Source: Cornus controversa
Lineage: Eukaryota; Streptophyta; Magnoliopsida; Cornales; Cornaceae
DNA: 64,000 nucleotides
Assembly: GCA_026545225.1 (NCBI GenBank)
Contig: CM048845.1
Coordinates: 36,503,001 to 36,567,000 of the forward strand
Direction of reading: 5' to 3'
This document shows positions 45,029 to 56,869 of this stretch, piece by piece (positions within the stretch are counted from its first letter, which is position 1; each line of letters begins with the position of its first letter). Under the pieces are notes generated by a model. The model was not told the DNA's origin, searched no databases, and saw nothing but the letters and a program-made list of their open reading frames with translations. The translations under genes were made by a program, and so were the position numbers.

Positions 45029-48000
45029 AAATCTCCAGTCCAGGGAATTGGTACTGTTAGCACACCTAGTCTAAACTTCTCCTCAGTTTTATACCTACCT
45101 CAATTTCCCTTTTAATTTATTATCTGTTCCTAAACTTACCTTTGCCTTAAACTGCTCGGTAACGTTTTATCCTAACTATTATGTCTTTCAGGATCTAAAA
45201 ACGAAGAGGATTATTGGTGGGGGCTTCGCAAGGGATGGTCTCTACTACTTTCAACCGTCTCGCTCATCTATTCCATCTGCACTCCATACCACGACTTTTC
45301 CGTATCAGTGGCATTGTCGTCTTGGGCATCCTTCATTAGACAATCTTCAGTATTTAGTTCCCTCTTTACCTTCTTTTTCTAGTTTTAATTGTGAAACTTG
45401 TGAGCTTAGTAAGCATCATAGGACTTCTTTTAATCTTAAGTCTAATGAGCCTTGTTTGCACCCTTTTGAACTTGTTCACTCCGACGTTTGGGGTCCAGCA
45501 CGAACTACTGGTTTGTCTGGTGAGCGTTATTTTGTTTCATTTATTGATGACTATTCTTGTTTAACTTGGTTACATGTGCTTAAAGATAGATCTCAAGTGT
45601 TTCATGCTTTTAGATCTTTTTATGCTGAAATCACTAATCAATTTGATGCTAAATTACATATTTTTAGGACTGACAATGCTCTTGAATATAAAGAAGGTAC
45701 CTTTCAGCAATTTCTTGAGTCAAGGGATATCACCTATCAGAATTCCTGTGTTGATACTCCTCAACAAAACGAAATTGCTGAAAGAAAGAATGGACAAATA
45801 CTTGCTATTGCCCGTGCTCTGGTGATCCAAATGAATGTACCTAAATATTTTTAGGGAGATGCAGTTTTTACTGTGGCATATCCATTGAATAGAATGTCAA
45901 CTCGGGTCCTTAAAGGAAAATCACCTTTTCAGATGATGTTTCCTGATAAAGACCCCTTCTCTTTTCCTCTAAAAGTGTTTGGGTGCATTTGTTTTGTACA
46001 TAATTTAAATCCCAGACGGGACAAACTTGACCCTCAAGCTCACAAATGCATATTTTTAGGTTATTCTCTCACTCAAAAAGGATATAGGTGTTACAGCCCT
46101 TCTTTGAGAAAACATTTTGTTTGTGCTGATGTAACATTCTTCAAGCATATTCCATATTATTTTAAGGAAGGTAGTCAAGTGAAGGAACCTATTTTTCAAG
46201 AAATTATTCTACCATCTCCGGTTCTTGATACTCCTTCCGCTCCTAGGGTTTATACTCGACAGCCTCAAAGGGATACTACTTCTACTCCTCTCACTGCCCT
46301 GGATGAACCTCTTCTGCCACCTGCCCTAGTGGTTGAATAGGTAGAGCCTTCCCTGCATGCTCCATCATCTTTCTCGATGTCTACAGATCTAGTTGTTCAT
46401 CCTTCCGAGTCTGATCCTAATCTTCCCATTTCACTTCAGAAAGGTAGAAGGGTTTGTACTGATCCTTCCATATCTCATTTTGTTTCTTATGGCCATTTGT
46501 CATCTTCTTTTCGAGCTTTCTCTTTATCATTGTTATCTGTTCATACAAGGAAGCTCTTTCCCATCCTGGCTGGCAGAAAGCTATGGAAGAGGAAATGCAT
46601 GCCTTACAATTGAATCATACTTGGGATCTTCTTCCAAAGCCTGCAGATGCTCATATTGTTGGCTATCGCTGGGTTTTTACAGTGAAACAAAATCCCGATG
46701 GCACTGTTGATTGTTTAAAGGCTCGTCTTGTTGCTAAGGGTTTCACTCAAACCTATGGCATTGACTATACTGAGACTTTCTCACCTGTGGCTAAGCTCAA
46801 CTTTGTTCACATAATTATCTCTCTTGCTGCCAATCTTGACTTGGCCTCTTCATCAACTCGATGTCAAAAATATTTTTCTTCACGGTGATCTTACCGACAC
46901 AGTGTACATGACTCAGCCTCCTGGATTTGAATCCAAAGGGGAGTGTGTTTGTCATCACAAGAAATCTATTTATAGACTCAAACAGTCACCTCGTGCATGG
47001 TTTGATAAGTTTAGCAAGGTTGTGGTTGCTCACGACATGACTAGGAGTCAAGCTGATCATTCAGTTTTCTTTAAAAAGACAGAGTGTGGCACTGTAATTT
47101 TGGTGGTCTATGTGGATGACATCGTCATTACTGGGAGTGACAAGAAGGAGATTCAAACCTTGACTCGTCATTTGGGTTTGAATTTTTTCACTAAAGATTT
47201 GGGCAAGCTCTGTTATTTTCTTGGTATTGAGGTTGCTAGATCAAAGAAAGGGATTTGTTTATTCAGAGAAAATATACTCTTGATCTCTTAAGGAATACAG
47301 GTTATCTTGGCTTTAAACCTGCAACAATCCCCATGGAGACTAATCTAAAGCTATTGCCTAAGGTTGGTGACTTGGTTGATGATCCAGAGATATAGAGACA
47401 TCTTGTAGGCAAGCTGATTTATCTAACCATTACCCGTCCAGATATTGCCTATGCAGTGAGTGTTGTGAGTCAATTTATGACTAGCCCACGAATTCCTCGT
47501 ATGGATGCGGTTATACGAATTTTGAAGTATCTTAAGGGGGCTCCGAGATGTGGTCTTTTCTATCAATCGTCTGGACATTTGCGCATCAAAGGTTATACTG
47601 ATGCTGATTGGGCAGGTTCTCCCTCAGACAGACGGTCAACAACTAGTTACTGTACTTTTATAGGAGTCAATCTAGTAACTTGAAAAATTAAGAAGAAGTC
47701 GATTGTGGCACAGTCCAATGCTGAAGCTGAGTATCGTGCCATGCCTCATACTTCCTGTGAGCTAACTTGGTTGAGAACTCTATTACAAGAATATGGGTTG
47801 TCAGTTCAAGACCCATCTCTTCTCTACTGTGATAACCAGGCAACTATTCACATTGCCAGTAATCCAGTTTTTCATGAGCGAACCAAGCATATTGAAGTTG
47901 ATTGTCATTTTATTCGTTCTAAGGTGACTTCGAAAGAAATTGTGACATCGTTTATATCATCTAGTAATCAGTTAGCAGATATCTTTACTAAGGCACTGCC

Positions 48001-48064
48001 AAAGCATGACATTGATTCTATCTGTAGCAAGCTGAGAGTTGTTGACATCTACGCTCCAGCTTGA
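45029..48064 (+). pseudogene. copia protease end, integrase, reverse transcriptase, RNase H (second half)
   Basis: Continues from 37089. Blocks in order are protease C-terminal part, GAG-pre-integrase (WHCRLGHPSLDNLQYL), integrase core (HSDVWGP, RTDNALEY, NEIAERKN, with Asp, Asp and Glu kept), VFGCICFVHN and LGYSLTQKGYRCY. The reverse transcriptase then follows with GYRWVFTVKQNPDGTVDC, FTQTYGIDYTETF and YVDDIVITGSD (Asp pair at 47115-47120). The RNase H has YTDADWAGSPSDRRSTTSYC and CDNQATIHIASNP and ends at ADIFTKALP. Stops near 45853, 46338, 47394 and 47683 and frameshifts near 45113, 46860 and 47290 break it. Confidence 0.92.
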
Positions 48065-48071
48065 GGGGGAG

Positions 48072-48296
48072 TGTTGTGAATAGAAAACAACTATAGTCAG
48101 TCAATTATTCCTTAATTAGGGGCAGAATCACTAGTTTCCATATACACTGCTTTCCATATATTATTGCTTTCCTTATTTTTTGTTCTTTAGATCATTATAA
48201 ATTCATATTGTAGTCACTCTTTGAATACATAATAAAACAGTCTATTTCTCTCATCTCTCTCTAAGATTTCCCTCAACTTAGCCCATATTCTTGACA
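48072..48296 (+). repeat. 3' LTR of the nested copia
   Basis: 225 bp, starting TGTTGTGAATAGAAAAC after the purine tract TTGAGGGGGAG and ending ATATTCTTGACA. It is followed by TAGTATCAAAGCC, the primer-site region of the TRIM. No matching 5' LTR exists in the window. Confidence 0.85.
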
Positions 48297-48400
48297 TAGT
48301 ATCAAAGCCAAAGGTCTCAAGTTCAAACCTCGCCGTCACCCTGATAATTAAAATTGAAAACACGTGTTGGACGAAAAAGAAGGCCACACGTGAGGGGGCG

Positions 48401-48473
48401 TGTTGAAGGATTTATGTATTTAAGTTACACCCTCTCTAACAGCCTAAGCCTTTAGAGTAGATGGTTATCAACA
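48401..48473 (+). repeat. 3' LTR of the TRIM
   Basis: 73 bp. It matches 36283-36353 apart from a few changes and a 2-bp gain, and is followed by target duplication GCTTT. Confidence 0.9.
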
Positions 48474-48478
48474 GCTTT

Positions 48479-49257
48479 CATTGGGCTCCATGTTCCTGTG
48501 ATTTCTTTGTCATAACAAATTGGTATCAAAGCCGAAGGTAAAGGAGATCCAAAAAACACAAGAAGCCTCAACAGGTCCTGCAACGGGTTTCAGTTGCAGG
48601 TGGAGTCAATCAATCAGCTTGTTTGATCACGATGGTCAAAAAATCGTTATAGATTTCATGGCATAGAGCTCGAGTAGTTAAGGTGGAGCCTAAGAGGTTT
48701 GACTAATCAACCAGTGTACAATGTGGACAATTAAAGTTTTGCAAGAGGATCTTGACATCTTGGCATTCAATTGAAGAGTAAGGAAGAACTGGCTCCTTGG
48801 GTGAAAGTCCCTCAATCAAGTTGGGTCGTGGGAACGGTCTGTGGGTGGAAGTCCCTTAAGAGTAATTTGGTTTATGTACAAGATTGAAGTTGCAATGAAT
48901 TGTCCTGATTAATGCCATGGGAAGCAATAATTGACTTGATGGAATTTAAGCCAAGGTGGAGATTGATGGGAATTGTGTCTCAAATTCTTAGTATAATTAG
49001 GTTTATATTTTAGAGTTGTATTCTGTTAGAAAATTTCTTGTTAGACAAGAAGGAATTATAATCCTTGTGCAACAAGGAATTGGGTTTAGAACTTTCTAAA
49101 TAGATACCTAGATTTTGGGTTGAGATTCAAAGAGATGTAGTCTCACGAGGGAATTAATTGGGTAGAGGTAGTTTATAGGTTGGTAAAGTAGGGAAAATAC
49201 CGGTGGCACTAGTAGCGAGGGGACAGGCTCGTGAAGTGTTACATGGTGAAAAGGCAT
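48479..49257. other. Older LTR-retrotransposon remnant, target of the TRIM
   Basis: 48474-48525 continues sequence that on the other side of the TRIM lies at 36222-36282. It ends in CATAACA plus a primer-like TTGGTATCAAAGCC (near 48518-48533), so the TRIM landed near the 3' end of an LTR. A diverged copy of the same LTR end is at 51590-51710. Nothing coding is recognised up to 49257. Confidence 0.55.
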
Positions 49258-51512
49258 GTCACGCCCCAAATTCCAACAACTACAAACAAGCTTTGATACC
49301 AAGCTATCATGCCCCGATTTTTGACACCAAAACAGATATAGGAAACTGGGTGTGAATATCAGATGAAATTACCAAAATACCCCTCTTGAGACCACTCTCA
49401 TCCAGAGTCTCAATACCGCGGAAGCGACTTTTAATACACATTTACATCATTAAAACTAAAATATAACCGAGTTACATACATACATCTAAATGTAACTTGT
49501 CCAACCATATCCAAATATACACAATTATCCAACATAGAGAAAACTAATGGAACCACTGCTTAACAATATAAAAGTACCCATGTATAGAATGCTAATACAT
49601 CCGTTCCACACACAAAATAAATAGTTCTTCTCAAAATGCCCACACACGATATATATATACCATAAAAACATCCAAAGCCCAAAAGAAGGCCCAAGGCCTT
49701 TACCACGGTAATCAAGTGTTATCGACAACCGGTGCTTTATCTGTAAAAAAAGTTTGTAAGGAAGGGGTGAGCAACCGACTAGCTCAATAGAGACATCCAA
49801 ACCCCCTATGCATCGACTCGATACAACCTACATGAAATGTAGTCATAGCATTCCTATACAGTACATGGCATATTTTCAATGCTCATAACATCGATAATAT
49901 AGTATACAAATCATGCTCCAATATATATATCTCATATCCAACATGCTTAATTTACCATAAGTAAACACAAAGCATTTCGCGACTATATAAGTTAAACAAT
50001 AACCATGAATATCACAATTCATAACAAAGCTTGAAACATAAAGTCAAATAAGCTAAAAATCAATCCATGAGTAGGGAGTTTTCGTAGTAACCAGATAAGT
50101 ACCCTTGGGTTAAATATCTATCTTCCTATCTTTACGGGTTGCTAACCCGATGATCTAGAAGAAACCACTTGATTAAGGTTGAGGTCTTGTACCCCTGAGC
50201 AGTAAGCTCATCTTACTTTATTCCGACCTTTCCCCAAAATCATCAAACATGAGGTCTTGTACCCCTGAGCATTAAGCTCATCTTACTTTATTCCGACCTT
50301 TCCCCAAAATCATCAAACACATAGTTTCAAATAAGTGCATCATAAGCCAGTTAAATCACGTTCAATATAAGTACATCATAAGCAACTTATATTAAAGCAT
50401 GCATATACACTGCAACAACCTTTCTTTCACAAGAAATCATACAAATGCAAAAATGACGATATTGCCTTTTCTATGCTTTGAATCAATACATAGTGTGCAA
50501 CACGTACACCTGCTATTCCAATAACTCATACACGATCCTAAATGGATATCATGCATTCCCAAACTAGCACATAAGACATACATGCTCAAAATATAATTCT
50601 AGTGCAAGAATCACATACTTTTAACACACTTTAATTATCGAGATCAACTATATACACATACAATGCATATATAATTCAAAGACTTCGTATAGAACATATG
50701 AAAACCACTTTTAACACATGTTTATTCCAAAAAAAAAAAGAAGGAAGTCTTTTCTAGCATGTTAACCCACTAAAATCGACCTAAAACTCTAAGGAATCGA
50801 TGATAAGAAAGAGAGAACACCCCTACCTCAAATTTAAGCTCAAAAACCAAGAGAGATCCAAGCCCTAGAATCTACCCTAGTCCAAAAACACTTGAAAATT
50901 TGCCGAAAAGAATTTTCAATCAATGTAGAACGTAGGCAATCCCGAGGGGAACAAGTATCGTGTAAAGTCCCAAGGCCCAAATCACACTTCTAAGCCTCCA
51001 AAACTAAGATCAACCAAAAAAATGAAAGAGGGGAGATGAAAGAGCTGTAGAACTGATCTAGAGAGAGAAATCTGATTTGAGTTATGACCAAGTCAACCAT
51101 TTTAGGATATTTATAGAAAAAGTTTCCAAATTTGCACATTAGCCCCTCATCTCTTTAGTTTTGCTCCTCTACCCTTTTCTACTTCCATTTAATCGCAAAA
51201 TGGCACTCCCTTATTTCAACAAACTTCACTAAAGCCCCTCTAAGTTCATTCATACCCCTACGTCACTTGAGTGATCCGTAGTTATTTTCTCGAAAAACCC
51301 AAACCATGAATAGTAACTTTTAGTAAAAATTCCGAAAAATTACAAGAACCTTGGTTCCATCCCACTATGGTCCTAAGGTACTTTAAAACCTTTTTAGAAC
51401 TTTTAAAGTGGTCCCGAAACCCACACACATAAGCATGCAATTACTATATAATCATGCTTAACAATTAATTAACCACGTAATTAAATAATAATAAAAAATC
51501 CAAGGTTTTACA
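49258..51512 (-). mobile_element. 5' LTR plus primer site of a gypsy-like element (minus strand)
   Basis: On the minus strand the LTR runs 51512-49305 (2208 bp), starting TGTAAAACCTTGG and ending CGGGGCATGATA. Two bases later comes TTGGTATCAAAGC (49290-49302), a tRNA-Met-type primer site. A short stretch follows, ending in GGGGCGTGACA near 49258, with no gag-pol. Ends of this type are also seen in the elements at 37090 and 60014. A 70-bp tandem duplication lies inside. Confidence 0.78.
50181..50320. repeat. 70-bp tandem duplication inside the long LTR
   Basis: The unit starting GAGGTCTTGTACCCCTGAGC occurs at 50181 and 50251, almost identical. Confidence 0.92.
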
Positions 51513-52047
51513 ATGCATGTACACGGTATTGGTACTCAAGTGTTGCAATATCTCTACGATATCATAGTGGAATCTCTTCTCATCCGTGGATGTAGACTAG
51601 TTTTGGCCGAACCACGTTATGTCTTGTGTTTTTGTGTGATTACACTGGTGGCTTTCATTGGGTTTCCATGTTCCTATGGTTTCTTTGTCGCAACACAAAC
51701 AAATACCAAATTTGGGTGCAAACAATATATCAAAGAATCAATATCATAAAAAATCGCTTTGTTACTCGAACATTGATTTTTAAACATGTTGAACTATCCA
51801 ATTTTTAGAGGCATCCAAAAACTCTCTAAATGTCAAGGAAGGTATGTACCAAAAGGCAATAAAAAAAGATCTATCTATGATAAATGAGTTTCTAGATGGC
51901 AAACCTCTCTTATATGCCTTGTGAACATCATGGGTCAGGAAGGACATCAGGTTGTCTACTTCCCCACTTTTGTTAAAATTAAGTATTTGTACCTAGAGTA
52001 GCATTCCAGAGATTATCATTTGATACCATACCCTAAAATCACCATAC
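51513..52047. other. Intron sequence with an LTR-end fragment
   Basis: 51590-51710 (GTTTTGGCCGAACCACGTTA and following) matches the split LTR around the TRIM (36222-36282 and 48479-48520), so it is a dispersed LTR fragment. The rest up to the exon donor has no recognised feature. Confidence 0.5.
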
Positions 52048-52139
52048 CTCTGATTGGGATAGCCCAAATGATGTGCTCCTAAAGCAATCCACATCCGGTC
52101 GTTGAGCCCCATGAAAGTGACCAATATCCCATTCATAAC
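52048..52139 (-). CDS. STR8: Rhodanese-like gene, exon after the DVRNG motif
   Basis: This 92-nt exon has acceptor TTATCAG and donor CAGAG|GTATGG on the minus strand. The first two bases finish a Gly codon begun by the G of the exon at 59280 (AATG plus GT), followed by 30 full codons. The peptide is YEWDIGHFHGAQRPDVDC followed by FRSTSFGLSQSE, a classic rhodanese segment: after DVRN comes YEW-x-GH-x-GA. There are no stops. The exon lies between the 7.1-kb and 18.1-kb introns and was recognised only through family similarity and phase. Confidence 0.92.
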
Positions 52140-52494
52140 CTGATAACAAGCATTTGGAAAATTATCAACATCAGTAGCAGATATGATAAGCATAAAATGC
52201 TATGAAGTTTTCACCACTAAGAACAGCAGGTTCCAAACAGCATTTATATATACATGATGTATGTTGACAACCATGATATGAAAGAGCATTGGAGAGGAAA
52301 GGTGAGATAGATAGGATAGATAAAATGGTACTTTAGTTCCAGTTAGTAATATAAACCAAACAAGTGTTACTTAAATTTTTTGATTTCTGGGTTACGATTT
52401 ATTGATATTAGTTCAAATGTTTTAATAAAGGAATTATAGCCATCTCTCTGGACTCTAACACTGAATTTAGAAGTTGCAGCCTTAATACTAATTT
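52140..52494. other. Short intron stretch between exon and LINE
   Basis: No repeat or coding feature recognised. It contains the acceptor region of the exon at 52139. Confidence 0.5.
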
Positions 52495-53534
52495 GAGGAT
52501 TTTTTTTTTTTTTATATGTAAATTTCACTAAAGAGCACTCGAGAGGGGAGCGCATCCTGAAACAACTACATAAAGGCCAAAAGAACAGGTTATCCACAAA
52601 ATCAATCAACTCCCCAATAGCTTTACAAGTATTCACGTGTACCCCAAAACATAACGAGTTAATAATAAAGAAGTTTAGCACCCAATTAGGAGTCTCCTCA
52701 CCATCAAAACATCTCCTATTTCTCTGCCTCCAAATGCTCCACCAAAGACAAAGAGGGGCTACTCTTCAAGCCTCAATGGCATGAGCTCCCACCGAGAAGG
52801 CTCTCCAAGCTTCAAGAGCATTCTTGGTGGACTCTGGCATAACCCACTAAACAACAAAGATTGAAAGAAGCAAGCTCCAAACGTCTCTAGCCATAGAACA
52901 ATTCAAAGGAGATGATCCACAAACTCTGCATCCCTCTTGCACATGCTGCATCAATTAACGATGATTTGTCGCCTATGTCTCAGGCTATCAATAGTCAAAA
53001 TCTTCCCCAGAGCGACAGTCCACCCAAAAAAGACACCCTAGTGGGTGCTCTAGTGTGCCAAGCTGCTTTCCAAGGAAATGACTCCCCCAAAGAGGCCACC
53101 AATCTCCTAAAGAAAGTCCACACCTCAAATCTACCATGGCTAGAGATCGCCAGTGATCACTCATTCATCTCCCCAACAACTACAATCTAACGATAGAGTA
53201 AGGACAAAAGATCTCCAACATCGTCCACCTCCCAACCTTGGAAACGTCTAGAGAAACACACATCCCAGGACAATACCCCGCTATCAAGCTGATAACAGTC
53301 AGCAACCAAGATCTGGGGATAAATGACAATCCTGAACAACCTCGGGAACATACAAGCAAGAGATCTGTCCCCGCACCATCCACCTAAAATCTAAATTCGT
53401 CTCCCACTCCTCAATCTGAAGCGAATATGTTTAGAAAACTCATCCCAACCTTTGCGGATGAACTTCCAAACACCTACACCAACTGGACCCCTTCCCTCTA
53501 AGGAGTACCATCCACATCTAGAATCGCCATATTT

Positions 53535-53842
53535 GGAGGTGTTGATAAAATAAAATAAAATTGAAGAGAGAAATTAAACAAGAAGAACTGAAAAATATAA
53601 CGTGGTTCGGCCACTACGGCCTACATCCACGGCATACAAAGCCCAAAAGGCTACATCACTTTTATTGTATTCTCTCTTAGTTTTGTTTACAATGACCACC
53701 TCTATTTATAGGTGTGAGAATATACGTGATAAACATGGAAAATACATTAATGGAAGATTCCTAAAATCAATCCCATAAATCAATCCTATCAATCTTCTAT
53801 CAAGGCTTAAATCACTCCAATAATATATTCTCCAACGGGAGG
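53535..53842 (-). mobile_element. copia solo LTR in the LINE
   Basis: The LTR 53540-53837 (298 bp) is the same family as 35868-36153. On the plus strand it starts TGTTGATAAAATAAAA and ends ATATTCTCCAACG, where the final A is changed to G. Perfect target duplications GGAGG lie at 53535-53539 and 53838-53842. The reverse of CCTCTATTTATAGG is a TATA-like motif on the minus strand. Confidence 0.9.
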
Positions 53843-54379
53843 AAATAGCCCTCCTCCACAAGTTGAGCCTCTCAACTCCATACCACTAAAGCCACTTGCT
53901 TAACAACACCTTGTTGAAAACATCCAACCTCTTGATGCCCAACCCACCAAGCTAAATAGGCCTACACACCTGACCCCAATTCACAAGATGATACTTAAAT
54001 TACTCATCCATCCCACCCCACAGGAAGTTCCACCGCAACCTCTCAATCCTTTTCCCCACCGAGGAAGGAAAATGGAACAAAGACATAAAGTAAGTCGGGA
54101 GATTTGAGGGAGTGCTCTTCAAAAGAGTAAGCCTACCCCTCTTAGACAAATACTGCTTCTTCCAACTAGCCAATCTCCTCTAAAAACACTCCACCACCAG
54201 ATCCCAAGAAGCTCTCCTGGACGAAGCCCCCAAAGGCAGCCCCGAATAGGTGATAGGAAAAGACCCAACTCCACATCCCAAAATATCTGCTAGGGAAGCT
54301 ATATCCCCCACCAACACAATCTCGCTCTTCTGAATGTCGACTTTAAGCTAAAGACTACCTGAAAGCACACTAGAACCCA

Positions 54380-55200
54380 TCCTAGATATCTCAACTAAGT
54401 CTCATCAGCATCATAGAACACTATAGTGTCTTCCGTAAATAGAAGATGAGATATCTCCACCTGACTAACAGCTCCCTGCCCATTCTAAAACCCCTAATCA
54501 GCCCCAGCTCCCCAACCCTCCTCATCAGCCTACGAAAGGCCTCCATCATCAATATAAAGAGAAACAGTGACAAACGATCACCCTGCCTCAAACACCTCGA
54601 ATTGTCGAAGAAGCCAGTCGGGGAAACATCCACCAAAAAGAAGAATCTCACCAAAGAAATGCAGCACTAAATCCATCTCCTCCACCCATCCCCAAAGCCC
54701 ATCCTCTCCAACATATAAAGCAAAAAACTCCAAATAATATGATCATAAGCCTTCTCAATATTCAGGTTGCATATAATCCCTGGATCACCACTGCCCATCC
54801 TGGAGTCGACGCACTCACCAGCAATGTGAATTGAATCCAGAATCTGCCGCCCCCAACATACGCATTCTGAGATTCCAAGACGATTCTCTCCAGCACACCC
54901 TTCAATCTAAAAGCTAGAACTTTAGCTATCAGTTTGTACACACTGCCCACTAAACTGATAAGCCTTCTCAATATCTAGCTTGCATACAATCCCAGGATCA
55001 CCACTGCCCAGCCTGGAGTCGACACACTCACCAGCAATGAGAACTAAATACAGAATCTGTCGTTCCCCAACAAACACATTCTGAGCTTCTGAGACGATTC
55101 CCTCTAGCACACCCTTTAACCTCAAAGCTAGAAATTTAGCTATCAGTTTGTACACACTGACCACTAAACTGATAGGTCTAAAGTCCTTCACATTAACAGC
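54380..55200 (-). pseudogene. LINE reverse transcriptase with an internal 213-bp duplication
   Basis: On the minus strand: [40 protein letters not shown] and [11 protein letters not shown]. Then a second, similar [19 protein letters not shown] and SQNAYVGG block appears, followed by GFFDNSRCLRQGDRLSLFLF. The catalytic box reads FTEDTIVF at about 54420-54445 where FADD is expected, so the first Asp is Glu. The enzyme would be inactive. Confidence 0.88.
54745..55170. repeat. 213-bp tandem duplication within LINE reverse transcriptase
   Basis: The plus-strand sequence ATAAGCCTTCTCAATAT starts both units at 54745 and 54958. The length, 213 bp, equals 71 codons, so the repeat does not itself change frame. 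The copies differ at many sites. Confidence 0.88.
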
Positions 55201-55960
55201 CCCTTCTTTTTAGGGATAAATGCAATAAAAGTGGCATTCAAACTCTTCTTAAAGCGCCCAAACTTGTGAAAAGAGTTGAATGTCTCCAGCACATCCTCCC
55301 TGACAGCTTCCCAATGTTGTTCGAGAAAAGTCAAAACCATCCAGACCTGGCACCTTATCCCCATTGCAACTCCTCAGAGCTACCAGAATCTCCTCCTAAA
55401 ACAGAGCCCCCAATTTGCCTCTGTCGTCAGAAATCATGTCAAACTCCAATCCATCCAACCGAGTTCCCCATGAAGAGCTTTCCGTATACAGCTTCTGGTA
55501 GAAAAAGCTATCCCCCGTCTGATTTCCTCCTCCTTTGACAACATAATGCCATCAATACCACACAATGTGATTGCTCCTCCGATGAGCATTGGAAAGCCTA
55601 TAAAAGAACCTCGTGTTTCTATCTCCCTCCTTAAGCCACAAAGCTCTAGACTTCTGTCTCCATGAGATCTCCTCCATGATAGTCCTCTCCAATACTGGCC
55701 TTGCACTACTCTCTACGAGCTACTACTCCTCGCCCAAGCCCATCTCCCCCTCCTTCCTATCCAACTCAACAATCTCCTCCAACAATCTGTTTTTCCGCCA
55801 CTCGAGATTGCCAAAGACTTCTTTGTTCTATTTCTTAATCTTCCCCTTAAAAAGACGAAGTTTGCTAGCAAGAATAAAGCTTGAAGTGCCTCACAACTCA
55901 AACTCTGCCCACCAACCTCTAACCCTCTTCTTGAAATTAGCCACCCAGAGCCACATGTTC

Positions 55961-56647
55961 TTAAATCTGAATGGCGTCCTTCACTTCCTCAAACCCCCCA
56001 CTATCCAGAAGCAAAGGAATGTGATCCGAAACTGGCCTACCCAACGCCACCTGAGCCACGTCAAGAAATTTCTCCTCCCAACTCGAACAGATCAAGAATT
56101 TGTCCAACCTGGAAAGAATGGGGACCTCCCTTTCACTCGACCAAGTAAACTCAACACACTCCATCAGCAAATCAATCAAACCGAGCTCATCAATAAACTC
56201 GGAAAACTGCTCCATAGCTATGCTCCGCCTCCCGCCCGTGGATCTCTCAAGAGGGAATCTAATCACATTGAAGTCCCCTCCCACACACAGAGGAAAGCAC
56301 CATCTCCTCTGAACTCCCTGGAGCTCCTCCCAAAGCAAACCCCTCTCTGCATCCTCCACTGGCCCATAAACCCCAGAAAAGACCCAAGAAGAACCATCCT
56401 CCTCCAAGGTGAACAGGCAGGAAATAGAAAATCTCCCCTTCCAAGAGTCAACCTTGGTCACCCACCTCCTATCCCACATAACCAAGATACAGCCCGCAGT
56501 GCCCACAGAATCCAAAGCCTCCCACTCCACAAATCTACTTCCCCAAATGCTCCTCCCAACTCCCACAGACATCGAAGAAAGATTTGATTCCTGCAAACAA
56601 ACCACCTGGGCTCCCAATTTTCTCAATGTCATTGAGGCCCCGGACAT
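55961..56647 (-). pseudogene. LINE apurinic-type endonuclease, open frame
   Basis: A 228-codon open frame on the minus strand encodes the endonuclease of an L1-type element, which nicks target DNA for reverse transcription. The catalytic positions are present: Glu in CLQES (residue 20), GDFN (124-127), RLDK (180-183) and SDH (207-209). The frame is open over the domain but stops just afterwards, ahead of the reverse transcriptase. A large plus-strand open frame at 55613-56587 is its antisense shadow. Confidence 0.9.
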
Positions 56648-56869
56648 TCCACGACACTATTTTGAGCTTCATAGGCAAACCAACGCTCCTCCCCCATCTT
56701 CCCTTTCTCCCCCTTCCATCACACCTCTTCCGTCATAATTCACGTACAATATTCTGCAAATCCCGTTTGCCCCACCAAGAAGGGTTCTTTCTTCTCGAAA
56801 CCTCCTTCCACCCCTCTTCAATATCTTGAAACATTTGCCTCGCCTCTTTCCTCCCCTTCATATAATAGG

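Larger units (their letters stand above)
36278..48478 (+). mobile_element. TRIM element with a copia nested inside, which itself holds a 7.9-kb insertion
   Basis: Short LTRs of 71 and 73 bp (36283-36353 and 48401-48473, TGTTGAAGGATTTATG ... GTTATCAACA) are flanked by perfect target duplications GCTTT (36278-36282, 48474-48478). After the 5' LTR comes TGGTATCAGAGC. Before the 3' LTR comes a purine tract (GTGAGGGGGCG). Short LTRs with primer site and purine tract and little else define TRIM elements. Between them lies a copia whose 5' LTR is gone but whose 3' LTR (48072-48296) remains. Confidence 0.88.

Noticed and set aside
55613-56587. 324-codon plus-strand open frame, the longest plus-strand frame in that area
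   Set aside because: It is antisense to the LINE endonuclease on the minus strand, which carries all expected catalytic motifs. The plus-strand product is Pro/Ser/His-rich without known motifs.
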